From assembly GCF_014197615.1 (NCBI RefSeq), contig NZ_JACIFY010000023.1, forward strand, positions 38,429 through 102,428: a DNA stretch of 64,000 bases. The letters are read 5' to 3'. Made by a program: the position numbers and the translations under genes. Shown piece by piece: positions 46,363 through 55,658 of this stretch. Source of the stretch: Rhizobium esperanzae (GTDB lineage: Bacteria; Pseudomonadota; Alphaproteobacteria; Rhizobiales; Rhizobiaceae). Below the pieces are notes generated by a model that saw only the letters and a program-made list of their open reading frames with translations, was not told the DNA's origin and did not search any database. The stretch's first letter is position 1. Each line of letters starts with the position of its first letter.

Positions 46363-46680
46363 ATGGACGATGATTTCTGGAAAGCTGTCCGGGAAAAGGA
46401 ACGGGTTTCGTCTGCCTCGCGCAGGACGGGTGCGCTCAATATCGCCCTTCTGTTCGGCACGGCGGTGGTGGCGCTGACACTCATCCTGACGCCGATGCTT
46501 GCGGATTCGTCGAAGAAAAGCGTCTTTGCCAGCGCGCCGGCTGAATTCGACACGATGACAACAGGATCAATCCCGAAGACCGAAAGCGGCAAGCGTTATA
46601 CGATCCGCCGCAGCGTCCTCCAGGATCCGCCCGGTTCGGTCTGCGTCGTCCAAGGCTACGGTGTCGGCGCCGGTTGCTGA
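46363..46680 (+). CDS. Hypothetical single-pass membrane protein
   Basis: 105 residues: a charged cytoplasmic N-terminus (MDDDFWKAVREKERVSSASRR), one hydrophobic helix (NIALLFGTAVVALTLILTPML, about 27-47), and an extracytoplasmic tail with two cysteines (SVCVVQGYGVGAGC). No known family. It lies between two RIME elements and before the Flp pilin gene. The first ATG of the frame (46285) adds 26 unconvincing residues. Confidence 0.6.
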   Translation: MDDDFWKAVREKERVSSASRRTGALNIALLFGTAVVALTLILTPMLADSSKKSVFASAPAEFDTMTTGSIPKTESGKRYTIRRSVLQDPPGSVCVVQGYGVGAGC

Positions 46681-46736
46681 AAATGCCGGCCATCGCCCGA
46701 TGGTCGTGGAATGGTCGTTTGCTGTCAGTTCGCGCT

Positions 46737-46842
46737 AAAGCGCGTCGCGATCTTTCAGATTCGCTCCTCGCGCTTTAGGTCTTTGTTTTTACGCATGTCG
46801 TTATCGCAAAACCGCGGCACACTTTTGCGCGACATGCTCTAG
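46737..46842. repeat. Complete RIME-like element
   Basis: First module AAAGCGCGTCGCG...CGCGCTTT, then GTCTTTGTTTTTACGCATGTCG and a second palindrome centred on the GCGGCAC stretch, ending GCGACATGC. It begins 57 bp after the 46363 gene and ends 12 bp before the pilin start. Confidence 0.8.
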
Positions 46843-46853
46843 GGGTTGGGGTA

Positions 46854-47021
46854 ATGCGTCTTTTAAAAGCATGTCTTGCAGATAACAGAGGTGCGACGGC
46901 GATCGAATACGGTCTCATCGCCGCACTCGTTGGTGGTGCAATCGTCTCCGCTCTTGGAATTTTCTCCGGCAGCCTGCAGGGGATTTTCAACTCGATAGGC
47001 AATAATCTGCCGGCGAATTGA
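46854..47021 (+). CDS. Flp-family type IVb pilin
   Basis: 55 residues: MRLLKACLADNRGATAIEYG, continuing LIAALVGGAIVSALGIFSGS and ending LPAN. The prepilin-peptidase site is RG/ATAIEYGLIAAL with glutamate at +5, the class IVb Flp signature. It would be assembled by a Tad/Cpa machine, but no such genes are in the window, so it is an orphan. Its start lies 12 bp past a RIME element. Too short for many gene callers. Confidence 0.85.
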   Translation: MRLLKACLADNRGATAIEYGLIAALVGGAIVSALGIFSGSLQGIFNSIGNNLPAN

Positions 47022-47036
47022 ACAAGCAGCCGGCCG

Positions 47037-47918
47037 TTACTGTCTGAGCTTGTGCTCGTCCACCTTCAGCGCATCGGCAAGGCGCGCCTTGGCCGAACCG
47101 GGCTTGAGCGGCTTTTGCTGACTCTCGTGCGGCGCCCATCCCGAGACATAGATGATCGAGAAGGTCGCGCGGATGCGCCCGTCGGGATCGGCGTAGCGCT
47201 CGGCGTAAATTTCGGCTGCGCGCAGGAAGAAGGCGCGCGTGAGCGCACGGCCGCGGGCTGCAAGCGGATTGCTCATGCCCATGGCTCTCAGATCCCGCAT
47301 CAGCGGAAAGAGCGAATCATATCGCACCGTATAGTTTTCCGCATCGATCACCGGCAGCGCGAAGCCGGCGCGCTGCATGAGGCTGCCGACATCGCGCACA
47401 TCGGCAAAGGGGATGACGCGCGGGCTTGCGCCGCCGGTCAGTTCGGCCTCGGCGGCCAGCAGCACGTCGCGCAATTCCTGCAGCGTGCCGGCGCCGGGGA
47501 TCGCAGCCAGGAACAGGCCGTCCGGCTTCAGAGCGCGGCGGATCTGGATAAAGACGCCTGGCGTGTCGTTGGTCAGATGCAGGCTGAGGGGCGCAAGGAT
47601 GAGATTGGCCGATTGCGGTTCGAGCGGTACGTCCTCGAGCGGCGCCTCGATCAGGGCCTCTCCCGGGATCGCATAGGCCCTCTCGCTCTCGACGCGGATC
47701 ATCGCGCCGATCTTGCCCGTCGCCTGCGCGGCACGGGCGGCAGCACCCGTCGCGCCATGCAGTTCGACGGCCGTCTCGAAGGTCCGCTCGACGACTGCAA
47801 GCCGCTCGGCCATTTCTTCAGCTGCGATATCGAGCAGGAAGGCGGCTTTCGGGTCGTTGTTGACAAGCGCGCGATGGCGATGCGCGGCGATCAGGGCCTT
47901 GTCGAAAATCGTTTCCAT
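47037..47918 (-). CDS. SAM-dependent methyltransferase (BioC/NDUFAF5-like)
   Basis: 293 residues. An N-terminal region FDKALIAAHRHRALV and the class I methyltransferase elements ANLILAPLSLHLTNDTPGVFIQIRRALKPDGLFLAAIPG are seen. The glycine-rich motif I is poorly conserved, as in NDUFAF5/BioC relatives. The substrate is unknown; BioC methylates malonyl-ACP, NDUFAF5 hydroxylates an arginine of complex I. AAGGA precedes the ATG at 47918. Divergent from comF. Confidence 0.72.
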   Translation of the reverse strand: METIFDKALIAAHRHRALVNNDPKAAFLLDIAAEEMAERLAVVERTFETAVELHGATGAAARAAQATGKIGAMIRVESERAYAIPGEALIEAPLEDVPLEPQSANLILAPLSLHLTNDTPGVFIQIRRALKPDGLFLAAIPGAGTLQELRDVLLAAEAELTGGASPRVIPFADVRDVGSLMQRAGFALPVIDAENYTVRYDSLFPLMRDLRAMGMSNPLAARGRALTRAFFLRAAEIYAERYADPDGRIRATFSIIYVSGWAPHESQQKPLKPGSAKARLADALKVDEHKLRQ

Positions 47919-47995
47919 GGCGATGTCCTTAGTCCCGCGCGGTTTAAGCGGCAAGACGATTTTCCTTTTCGAGATTATGCGTTAGCCTTGCCGGC

Positions 47996-48772
47996 ATGGG
48001 GCCGATCGATTTCGAAAGTCCGTCAAAGGTCTTGCGGGCGCATCTCTTGCGGCCGTTTTCGGCACTTGCCGATTTCTTTTATCCACCGGCCTGTTCGGTC
48101 TGCGGCATTTCGACCGGCGGCCATCGCGGGCTCTGTGCGAAATGCTGGTCCGGCATCCGCTTCATCGAGCGGCCTTATTGCGAGGTGCTCGGCGTCCCCT
48201 TCTCGCACGATCTCGGCGCCGGCATTCTCAGCGCCGAGGCGATCGCGCACCCGCCGCCCTTCGATCGGCTGCGGTCGGCAGCGACCCACGACCATGCGGT
48301 CCGCGATCTCGTTCACGGGCTGAAGTATCGCGATCGCACCGATCTGGCGCCGATGATGGCCGCCTGGATGCTGCGCGCTTCCGACGGCACGGTCGAAAAC
48401 TGCGATGCGCTGATCCCGGTGCCGCTGCACAGCACCCGCATGCTGACGCGCAAGTTCAATCAGGCCGCCGAGCTTGCCCGCCATATGGCAAGGCTTTCGG
48501 ACAAGCCGCTGCTTGCCGCCACGCTCGTCCGCGTCAAACGCACCAGCCAGCAGGTCGGCCTTGGCGCGAAGGCGCGCGAGGACAATGTCAGGGGCGCTTT
48601 CGCGATTGCCAAGGGGCGCGAAAACGACATTTTCGGCAAGCGCATCGTGCTCGTCGACGACGTCTATACAACAGGGGCGACGGTCGCCGCCGCAAGCCGG
48701 ACATTGCGCAAGGCGGGGGCGGCCGAGATCACGGTTTTAACCTTTGCAAGGGCTCTGTCCGAGCCTATATGA
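47996..48772 (+). CDS. ComF family phosphoribosyltransferase-like protein
   Basis: 258 residues. A zinc-finger-like N-terminus (CSVCG and CAKCW) precedes a type I phosphoribosyltransferase domain with the PRPP motif VLVDDVYTTGATVAA. ComF is required for DNA uptake in transformable bacteria and is widespread in others without a defined role. It is the first gene of a plus-strand run comF-grxC-nitrilase-DUF1178-DUF3291. Confidence 0.85.
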   Translation: MGPIDFESPSKVLRAHLLRPFSALADFFYPPACSVCGISTGGHRGLCAKCWSGIRFIERPYCEVLGVPFSHDLGAGILSAEAIAHPPPFDRLRSAATHDHAVRDLVHGLKYRDRTDLAPMMAAWMLRASDGTVENCDALIPVPLHSTRMLTRKFNQAAELARHMARLSDKPLLAATLVRVKRTSQQVGLGAKAREDNVRGAFAIAKGRENDIFGKRIVLVDDVYTTGATVAAASRTLRKAGAAEITVLTFARALSEPI

Positions 48773-48803
48773 CAGAAATACCCGGCATCGGTCTGGAGAG
48801 ATC

Positions 48804-49061
48804 ATGGTACCCGTCACCATCTATACACGGCAGTTTTGCGGTTATTGCAGCCGCGCCAAGTCCCTACTCGAAGAAAAGGGCGTCGACTATGTCGAGCACG
48901 ACGCCACCTACTCGCCGGATCTGCGCCAGGAGATGATCGGCAAGTCGAACGGGCGCACCACTTTTCCGCAGATCTTTATCGGCGCCGATCACGTCGGCGG
49001 TTGCGACGATCTGTTTGCGCTCGATCGAGCCGGCAAGCTCGATCCGATGCTGGCGATCTGA
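48804..49061 (+). CDS. grxC: Glutaredoxin 3
   Basis: 85 residues with the dithiol active site CGYC in YTRQFCGYCSRAK, the cis-Pro TTFPQIFIG and the GSH-binding GGCDDLFAL. It reduces protein disulfides at the expense of glutathione. Start 48804 lies 31 bp after the comF stop. Confidence 0.92.
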   Translation: MVPVTIYTRQFCGYCSRAKSLLEEKGVDYVEHDATYSPDLRQEMIGKSNGRTTFPQIFIGADHVGGCDDLFALDRAGKLDPMLAI

Positions 49062-49071
49062 GGACGAGCCT

Positions 49072-49929
49072 ATGAGCTTCAAGGCCGCCGCCATCCAGAT
49101 GTGTTCCGGGGTCGACCCGGTGAAGAACGCCGCCGCCATGGCGCGGCTGGTGCGCGAGGCGGCCGCAAAGGGCGCGATCTATGTGCAGACTCCCGAGATG
49201 ACCGGCATGCTGCAGCGCGACCGCGCGGCGGCGCGTGCCGTGCTCGCCGACGAGGCGCATGACATCATCGTCAAGACCGGCTCCGAGCTTGCCGCCGAAT
49301 TCGGCATCCACATGCATGTCGGATCGACGGCGATCGCGCTTGCCGATGGCAAGATCGCCAATCGCGGTTTCCTGTTCGGCCCCGACGGCAGAATTCTCAA
49401 TCGCTACGACAAGATCCATATGTTCGACGTCGACCTCGACAATGGCGAGAGCTGGCGCGAAAGTGCCGCCTATACAGCAGGCTCGGAGGCGCGCGTCCTG
49501 TCGCTGCCCTTTGCCGAAATGGGCTTTGCGATCTGCTACGACGTACGCTTTCCCGCACTCTTTCGCGCCCAGGCGATTGCCGGCGCCGAGGTGATGACGG
49601 TTCCCGCCGCCTTCACCAAGCAGACCGGCGAGGCGCATTGGGAGATCCTGCTCAGAGCCCGCGCAATCGAGAACGGTGTCTTCGTCATCGCCGCCGCGCA
49701 GGCTGGCCGGCACGAGGACGGCCGGGAGACCTTCGGCCATTCGATGATCATCGACCCCTGGGGCACGGTGCTGGCATCGGCCGGGGCGACCGGCGAGGCT
49801 GTTATCATCGCCGAGATCGATCCTGCCGCGGTCAAGGCTGCGCATGACAAGGTCCCGAATCTCAGGAATGGCCGGGAATTTTCGGTCGAGAAGATTGCCG
49901 GGGCAGTCGCCGGAGGCGTGGCCGCTTGA
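49072..49929 (+). CDS. Carbon-nitrogen hydrolase (Nit1/deaminated-glutathione amidase type)
   Basis: 285 residues of the nitrilase superfamily with the catalytic triad E42 (TPEMTG), K114 (YDKIHMFDV) and C155 (GFAICYDVRFP). The pattern DKIHMFDVDL is typical of Nit1-type enzymes that hydrolyse deaminated glutathione, and the adjacent glutaredoxin gene agrees with a glutathione theme. The start is 10 bp after grxC. Confidence 0.85.
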   Translation: MSFKAAAIQMCSGVDPVKNAAAMARLVREAAAKGAIYVQTPEMTGMLQRDRAAARAVLADEAHDIIVKTGSELAAEFGIHMHVGSTAIALADGKIANRGFLFGPDGRILNRYDKIHMFDVDLDNGESWRESAAYTAGSEARVLSLPFAEMGFAICYDVRFPALFRAQAIAGAEVMTVPAAFTKQTGEAHWEILLRARAIENGVFVIAAAQAGRHEDGRETFGHSMIIDPWGTVLASAGATGEAVIIAEIDPAAVKAAHDKVPNLRNGREFSVEKIAGAVAGGVAA

Positions 49930-50354
49930 TCCGCTATTCCCTCACCTGTGACAATGCCCATGAATTCGAAGGCTGGTTTTCTGAAAGCGCCGATTTCGAC
50001 CGTCAGGTCGCGACCGGATTCCTCACCTGCCCGGTGTGCCATTCCGCTGCCGTCTCCAAGCTCTTGATGGCGCCTTCGGTCTCGACGGCGCGCAAGAAGG
50101 ATGAGAGGCAGACGCTGGCGATGGACGCCATGCGTCAGGAAGCCCTGCAAAAACTGAAAGAGGCGGTCGCGGCCGTCAAGGCCAATTCCGAGGATGTCGG
50201 CGCCAAGTTTCCCGAGGAAGCCCGCAAGATCCATTACGGCGAGGCGGATGCCCGCGGCATCATCGGCCAGGCGACGGTCGACGAGGCGCAGGCGCTCGTG
50301 GAAGAGGGCATCGAGATTGCCGCCATTCCGGTGCTGCCCGAGGATGTGAACTGA
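49926..50354 (+). CDS. DUF1178 family protein
   Basis: 142 residues starting MIRYSLTCDNAHEFEGWFSES at a TTG overlapping the nitrilase stop by 4 bp. A single zinc-ribbon-like CPVC follows the N-terminal C8. The family is alphaproteobacterial and of unknown function; the HEFEGWF segment is its hallmark. Confidence 0.82.
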   Translation: MIRYSLTCDNAHEFEGWFSESADFDRQVATGFLTCPVCHSAAVSKLLMAPSVSTARKKDERQTLAMDAMRQEALQKLKEAVAAVKANSEDVGAKFPEEARKIHYGEADARGIIGQATVDEAQALVEEGIEIAAIPVLPEDVN

Positions 50355-50355
50355 C

Positions 50356-50934
50356 ATGCTGTCCGCGCGTCTGGCCTTCTACAATTTCGGCCTGCACGTT
50401 GCGCCTGCCGAAAGTGAAGCGGTCGAAGGCTTCGTTCTGCGCGAGCCCTTGAATTTTGAGGCGGCCGCCCGCGCCTGCGGTTTTATCGGACGCTCCGGCT
50501 ATGCCGGTTATCCCGGAGCCAGAAGCTGGGGCGTTCAGGTCTTTCCCCGTTATATCGAGGGCAGTGGTTTCACCTCCGCACCCTCCTCCCTTTCGCTCTG
50601 GGCCGACATCGAGAGCCTGATGGCCTTTACCTACAATGGTGTGCATGCCGAGGCGCTGAAACATGCGCGCAATTGGAATGTGAAACAGACATGGCCACCG
50701 CTGGTTCTCTGGTGGGTGTCTGGCCATCGCAGGCCGGATTGGCAGGAGGGTGTCGAACGTCTCGAATATCTCGCCGATCACGGGCCAAGCCCCGGCGCTT
50801 TTACGTTCAAGCAGCCTTACGGGCCTGACGGAGCGGAGACGACAATCGATCGCGATCGCGTCAAGGAACTTGCAGTTCGCAATACAGAAACCCAAAAGGA
50901 TCTGCTTGCTCGCGTTCAAACGCTGAAAGTATAG
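50356..50934 (+). CDS. DUF3291-like protein
   Basis: 192 residues, no signal or membrane segment. The motif LWADIESLMAFTYNGVHAEALKHARNW and the PLVLWWVSGHRRPDWQEGVERLEYL segment match DUF3291, a ferredoxin-like-fold family possibly related to monooxygenases. It starts immediately after the DUF1178 stop, so it is probably the last gene of this operon. Function unknown. Confidence 0.7.
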   Translation: MLSARLAFYNFGLHVAPAESEAVEGFVLREPLNFEAAARACGFIGRSGYAGYPGARSWGVQVFPRYIEGSGFTSAPSSLSLWADIESLMAFTYNGVHAEALKHARNWNVKQTWPPLVLWWVSGHRRPDWQEGVERLEYLADHGPSPGAFTFKQPYGPDGAETTIDRDRVKELAVRNTETQKDLLARVQTLKV

Positions 50935-50955
50935 CCGGCTTATTACCGGCGGAAA

Positions 50956-51702
50956 TCATGCAGGCCGCTTTGCCAGCAGCATATAATTCACGTCCATATC
51001 CTTGGAGAGATTCCACTGGTTCGACAGCGGATTGAAGAAGACGCCGGTGCGGTCGGTGATCTCGAGGCCGCTTGCCGCGAGCGGCTTTTCCAGTTCTTCC
51101 GGGCGCACCAGCTTTTCATACTGGTGGGTGCCGCGCGGCAGCCAGCGCAGAATGTTCTCGGCGGCGAAGATGGCAAGTGCTGCCGCCTTCATCGTGCGAT
51201 TGATGGTGGCAACGAAGATCAGGCCGCCGGGGCGGACCATTTTTGCGCAGGTCGTCATGAAGAATTCGACGTCGGCAACGTGTTCGACCACTTCCATGTT
51301 CAAAACGATATCGAAGGTCTCGCCGGCCTCGGCGAGTTCCTCGGCGGTGACGGCGCGGTAGTCGACCGAAACGCCTGAGGCCTTCGCATGCGTCGAGGCG
51401 ATGCCGATATTCTTCTCGGACGGATCGGCGCCGGTGACGGCGGCTCCCATGCGGGCGACCGGTTCGGACAACAGACCGCCGCCGCAGCCAATATCGAGCA
51501 CGCGCAGTCCCTCGAGCGGGCGCGCGCCTTTCGGATCACGGCCGAAATTCTCGCAGGCCTTGTCTCTGATATAGGCGAGGCGGACGGGATTGAACTTGTG
51601 CAGCGGCTTGAACTTGCCGGTCGGGCTCCACCATTCCGCCGCCATCGCCGAGAAGCGGTCCACTTCGCCCTGGTCGATCGTGCTTCTGGCGGTTTCCGTC
51701 AT
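50956..51702 (-). CDS. ubiG: Ubiquinone biosynthesis O-methyltransferase
   Basis: 248 residues. SAM motif I is VLDIGCGGGLLSEP, with the UbiG-specific EWWSPTGKFKPLHKFNPVRLAYI stretch at the N-terminus. It performs both O-methylations of ubiquinone synthesis. AAGGAG precedes the ATG at 51702. It converges on the DUF3291 gene and is divergent from lysC across about 300 bp, in which only a few direct and inverted short repeats and no defined regulatory element can be seen. Confidence 0.92.
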   Translation of the reverse strand: MTETARSTIDQGEVDRFSAMAAEWWSPTGKFKPLHKFNPVRLAYIRDKACENFGRDPKGARPLEGLRVLDIGCGGGLLSEPVARMGAAVTGADPSEKNIGIASTHAKASGVSVDYRAVTAEELAEAGETFDIVLNMEVVEHVADVEFFMTTCAKMVRPGGLIFVATINRTMKAAALAIFAAENILRWLPRGTHQYEKLVRPEELEKPLAASGLEITDRTGVFFNPLSNQWNLSKDMDVNYMLLAKRPA

Positions 51703-51998
51703 CGTCCACTCCTTGCGTTCGTGAGATGTGAAGTCGGACGATCGGGGGCATAAGTCAAGGGGCGTGGGTATCAAGGAGCGACGAGCGTGGAGGCGCTCGG
51801 CAATTGCTTTATATCGTGTGCTTGCCTCCCCCCGCCAAACTCGCTAAGAGACCCCGCAACTTGGGGCCTTCAGGGCCTGGGCTTTTAGAGCGGTTCCAGA
51901 AATTGGGAGTCCGGCTCTTTCGCCAAGCGGTCCGCCCCAGAGCTTTCGTGATGCCGGGTCGGCTTTCCGATTTCCGGCGCCAGTCGTGGTAGAGGCAT

Positions 51999-53273
51999 AT
52001 GGCACGCATCGTAATGAAATTCGGCGGCACGTCCGTCGCTGACCTGGACCGCATCAAGAACGTTGCCCGCCATGTGAAACGCGAAGTCGATGCCGGTCAC
52101 GAGGTGGCGGTGGTGGTCTCGGCCATGTCCGGCAAGACCAATGAACTGGTCGGCTGGGTGCAGGGCATGCCGAAGGTGATCGGCGCCAACTCTCCGTTTT
52201 ACGATGCGCGCGAGTATGACGCGGTGGTCGCCTCCGGTGAGCAGGTGACATCAGGTCTGCTTGCGATCGCCTTGCAGGCGATGGATATCAATGCGCGTTC
52301 CTGGCAGGGTTGGCAGATTCCGATCCGCACCGACAATGCGCATGGCGCGGCGCGGATCCTGGAGATCGACGGCTCCGACATCATCAAGCGCATGGGCGAG
52401 GGGCAGGTCGCCGTCATCGCCGGCTTCCAGGGATTGGGGCCGGACAACCGCCTGGCCACGCTCGGGCGCGGCGGATCGGATACGTCGGCCGTTGCCATCG
52501 CGGCCGCTGTCAAAGCGGATCGCTGTGATATCTATACCGATGTCGACGGCGTTTATACGACCGACCCGCGCATCGTGCCGAAGGCGCGCAGGCTGAAGAA
52601 GATCGCCTTCGAGGAAATGCTCGAGATGGCCTCGCTCGGCGCCAAGGTGCTGCAGGTGCGCTCGGTCGAGCTTGCCATGGTACACAAGGTGCGCACTTTC
52701 GTGCGCTCGTCATTCGAAGATCCCGATGCTCCGGGCATGGGCGATCTGCTAAACCCGCCCGGAACGCTGATTTGTGACGAGGATGAAATCGTGGAACAGG
52801 AAGTAGTCACCGGCATCGCCTATGCCAAGGATGAGGCTCAGATCTCGCTTCGCCGTCTTGCCGACCGGCCGGGCGTTTCCGCGGCGATCTTCGGACCGCT
52901 CGCCGAATCCCATATCAATGTCGACATGATCGTCCAGAACATTTCCGAGGACGGCTCGAAGACCGACATGACCTTCACCGTGCCGTCGGGCGACGTCGAG
53001 AAGGCGATCAAGGTGCTCGGCGACCATAAGGAGAAGATCGGCTACGACGTCGTGCAGAACGAATCGGGGCTGGTGAAAGTGTCTGTCATCGGCATCGGCA
53101 TGCGCAGCCATGCGGGCGTTGCTGCCACCGCATTTCGTGCACTTGCTGAAAAAGGCATCAACATCAAGGCGATCACCACCTCCGAGATCAAGATTTCCAT
53201 CCTGATCGACGGTCCCTATGCAGAACTCGCTGTCAGGACTTTGCATTCCTGCTACGGTCTGGATAAGAATTGA
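51999..53273 (+). CDS. lysC: Aspartate kinase
   Basis: 424 residues beginning MARIVMKFGGTSVADLDRI (kinase motif KFGGTS), followed by the amino-acid-kinase domain and two C-terminal ACT domains (KVSVIGIGMRSHAGVAATAFRALAEKGI). It phosphorylates aspartate at the head of the lysine/threonine/methionine pathway, linking it to lysA at 10.4 kb; the ACT domains usually mediate feedback inhibition by lysine or threonine. The gene starts a run towards ptsP. Confidence 0.95.
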   Translation: MARIVMKFGGTSVADLDRIKNVARHVKREVDAGHEVAVVVSAMSGKTNELVGWVQGMPKVIGANSPFYDAREYDAVVASGEQVTSGLLAIALQAMDINARSWQGWQIPIRTDNAHGAARILEIDGSDIIKRMGEGQVAVIAGFQGLGPDNRLATLGRGGSDTSAVAIAAAVKADRCDIYTDVDGVYTTDPRIVPKARRLKKIAFEEMLEMASLGAKVLQVRSVELAMVHKVRTFVRSSFEDPDAPGMGDLLNPPGTLICDEDEIVEQEVVTGIAYAKDEAQISLRRLADRPGVSAAIFGPLAESHINVDMIVQNISEDGSKTDMTFTVPSGDVEKAIKVLGDHKEKIGYDVVQNESGLVKVSVIGIGMRSHAGVAATAFRALAEKGINIKAITTSEIKISILIDGPYAELAVRTLHSCYGLDKN

Positions 53274-53362
53274 TTCCCAGCGGGCGGCCTGCCCCTTCAG
53301 GTTGAGGAGACGAAGGCAGGCCTGCCGGGACTGAGTGCGTTGTTTCGGGAGCTTGAGACGCC

Positions 53363-55630
53363 ATGAGAGACCTTTCCGGCGGTCCGCGCGTGCTGCTCAG
53401 GCGGCTGCGCGAGTTGATGGCAGAGCCGCTGGAGCCGCAGGATCGGCTCGACCGGATCGTCCGCCAGATCGCCGGCAACATGGTGGCCGAGGTTTGCTCC
53501 GTCTACGTGCTGCGCGCCGACGGCGTGCTCGAACTCTACGCGACCGAAGGCCTCAACCGGGAGGCCGTGCACCTGGCTCAACTGAAGATGGGGCAGGGCC
53601 TCGTCGGCACGATCGCCGCTTCAGCGCAGCCGCTGAACCTCTCCGACGCGCAGTCGCATCCCGCCTTCCGCTACCTGCCGGAAACGGGCGAAGAAATCTA
53701 CCATTCCTTCCTTGGCGTGCCGATCTTGAGAACCGGGCGCTCGCTCGGCGTTCTCGTCGTGCAGAACAAGGCGAGCCGCAATTATCGCGACGAGGAGGTG
53801 GAAGCGCTCGAAACGACGGCGATGGTGCTTGCCGAGATGATCGCCACCGGCGAGCTCAAGAAGATCACCAAGCCGGGCCTCGAACTCGACCTGACACGAT
53901 CCGTGACGATCGACGGCGACACCTATAATGACGGCATCGGCCTCGGTTACGTCGTGCTGCACGAACCGCGCATCGTCGTCACCAACCTGCTGAACGAGGA
54001 TGCCGAGAAGGAAATCCGGCGGCTGGCGGAGGCCATGGGCTCGCTCCGGATCTCGATCGACGACATGCTGTCGCGCCGCGACGTGTCGATGGAAGGCGAA
54101 CATCGCGAGGTGCTCGAAACCTATCGCATGTTCGCGCATGACCAGGGCTGGGTGCGCAAGCTCGAGGAGGCGATCCGCAACGGCCTGACGGCGGAAGCCG
54201 CGGTCGAAAAGGTGCAGAGCGACACCAAGGCCCGCATGATGCGGCTGACCGATCCCTATCTGCGCGAACGCATGCATGATTTCGAGGATCTGGCGAACCG
54301 GCTGCTCCGGCAGCTGACGGGTTATACCGGGCGGACGACCGCCGAAGGTTTCCCCAGCGACGCGATCATCCTGGCGCGCGCCATGGGGGCGGCCGAGCTG
54401 CTCGATTATCCCCGCGCCAACGTGCGCGGGCTGGTGCTGGAAGAAGGCGCGGTGACGAGCCATGTGGTGATCGTCGCCCGCGCCATGGGCATTCCGGTCA
54501 TCGGCCAGGCAGCCGGTGTGGTGGCGCTCGCCGAGAACGGCGATGCTGTCATCATCGATGCCGACGAGGGACATGTGCATTTGCGGCCGATGGCCGATCA
54601 CCGGCGTTCCTACGAGGAAAAGGTGCGCTTCCGCGCCAGGCGGCAGGAACAGTTCAGGGCGCTGCGCGCCGTCGAGCCGGTGACCAGGGATGGTCAGCGG
54701 ATCGCGCTGATGATGAATGCGGGACTGCTGGTCGACCTGCCGCAGCTTTCGGAATCGGGCGCGGAGGGCATCGGCCTGTTCCGCACCGAACTGCAGTTCA
54801 TGATTGCCTCCACCATGCCGAAGGCGGAGGAGCAGGAGCAGTTCTATCGCAATGTGATAAAGCAGGCTGCCGGCCGTCCCGTCACCTTCCGCACGCTCGA
54901 TATCGGTGGCGACAAGGTCGTGCCGTATTTCCGCGGCCATGAAGAAGAAAATCCGGCACTCGGCTGGCGCGCTATCCGGCTGTCGCTCGACCGGCCGGGA
55001 TTGTTGCGCACCCAGTTGCGCGCCCTCTTGAAGGCATCGGCCGGCACCGAGCTGAAGCTGATGGTGCCGATGGTGACGGAGGTTTCCGAGCTGAAGACGG
55101 TGCGCGAGCTGCTGCAGAGGGAAGTGCAGCATCTCTCGCGCTTCGGCCATGGGCTGCCGCGCAAGCTGCAGTTCGGGGCGATGCTGGAGGTGCCGGCACT
55201 GCTCTGGCAGCTCGACGAGCTGATGGAGGCGGTCGATTTCGTCTCGGTCGGTTCGAACGACCTCTTCCAGTTCTCGATGGCGGTCGATCGCGGCAATGCG
55301 CGGGTCTCGGACCGCTTCGATCCACTCGGCAAACCGTTTTTGCGTATCCTGCGCGATATCGTGCGGGGCGCGGATCGGAACAAGACGCCGGTGACGCTCT
55401 GCGGCGAACTCGCCAGCAAACCGATCTCGGCTATGGCGCTGCTCGGCCTCGGCTTCCGCTCGATCTCCATGTCGCCGGCCTCGATCGGACCGGTGAAGGC
55501 AATGCTGCTCGGGCTCGATGTCGGGGCGCTGACGAAGGCGATGGACGAGGTGCTGGACGATGTCCACGCCATGATGCCGATGCGCGAGGTGCTTGCCCGC
55601 TTCGCCGAAAGCCACAATATTCCCCTTTAG
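53363..55630 (+). CDS. ptsP: PTS enzyme I-Ntr (phosphoenolpyruvate-protein phosphotransferase)
   Basis: 755 residues: an N-terminal GAF domain (about 20-160), the EI N-terminal domain with the phosphorylated histidine H367 in AVTSHVVIVARAMG, and the PEP-binding barrel with DIGGDKVVPYFRG and VTLCGELAS. It starts the nitrogen phosphotransfer chain EI-Ntr to NPr to EIIA-Ntr, whose GAF domain senses glutamine/2-oxoglutarate in other rhizobia. It follows lysC by 89 bp and precedes prfA. Confidence 0.93.
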   Translation: MRDLSGGPRVLLRRLRELMAEPLEPQDRLDRIVRQIAGNMVAEVCSVYVLRADGVLELYATEGLNREAVHLAQLKMGQGLVGTIAASAQPLNLSDAQSHPAFRYLPETGEEIYHSFLGVPILRTGRSLGVLVVQNKASRNYRDEEVEALETTAMVLAEMIATGELKKITKPGLELDLTRSVTIDGDTYNDGIGLGYVVLHEPRIVVTNLLNEDAEKEIRRLAEAMGSLRISIDDMLSRRDVSMEGEHREVLETYRMFAHDQGWVRKLEEAIRNGLTAEAAVEKVQSDTKARMMRLTDPYLRERMHDFEDLANRLLRQLTGYTGRTTAEGFPSDAIILARAMGAAELLDYPRANVRGLVLEEGAVTSHVVIVARAMGIPVIGQAAGVVALAENGDAVIIDADEGHVHLRPMADHRRSYEEKVRFRARRQEQFRALRAVEPVTRDGQRIALMMNAGLLVDLPQLSESGAEGIGLFRTELQFMIASTMPKAEEQEQFYRNVIKQAAGRPVTFRTLDIGGDKVVPYFRGHEEENPALGWRAIRLSLDRPGLLRTQLRALLKASAGTELKLMVPMVTEVSELKTVRELLQREVQHLSRFGHGLPRKLQFGAMLEVPALLWQLDELMEAVDFVSVGSNDLFQFSMAVDRGNARVSDRFDPLGKPFLRILRDIVRGADRNKTPVTLCGELASKPISAMALLGLGFRSISMSPASIGPVKAMLLGLDVGALTKAMDEVLDDVHAMMPMREVLARFAESHNIPL

Positions 55631-55658
55631 ACAGATATAAGAAGAATCGGAGTGAAGG

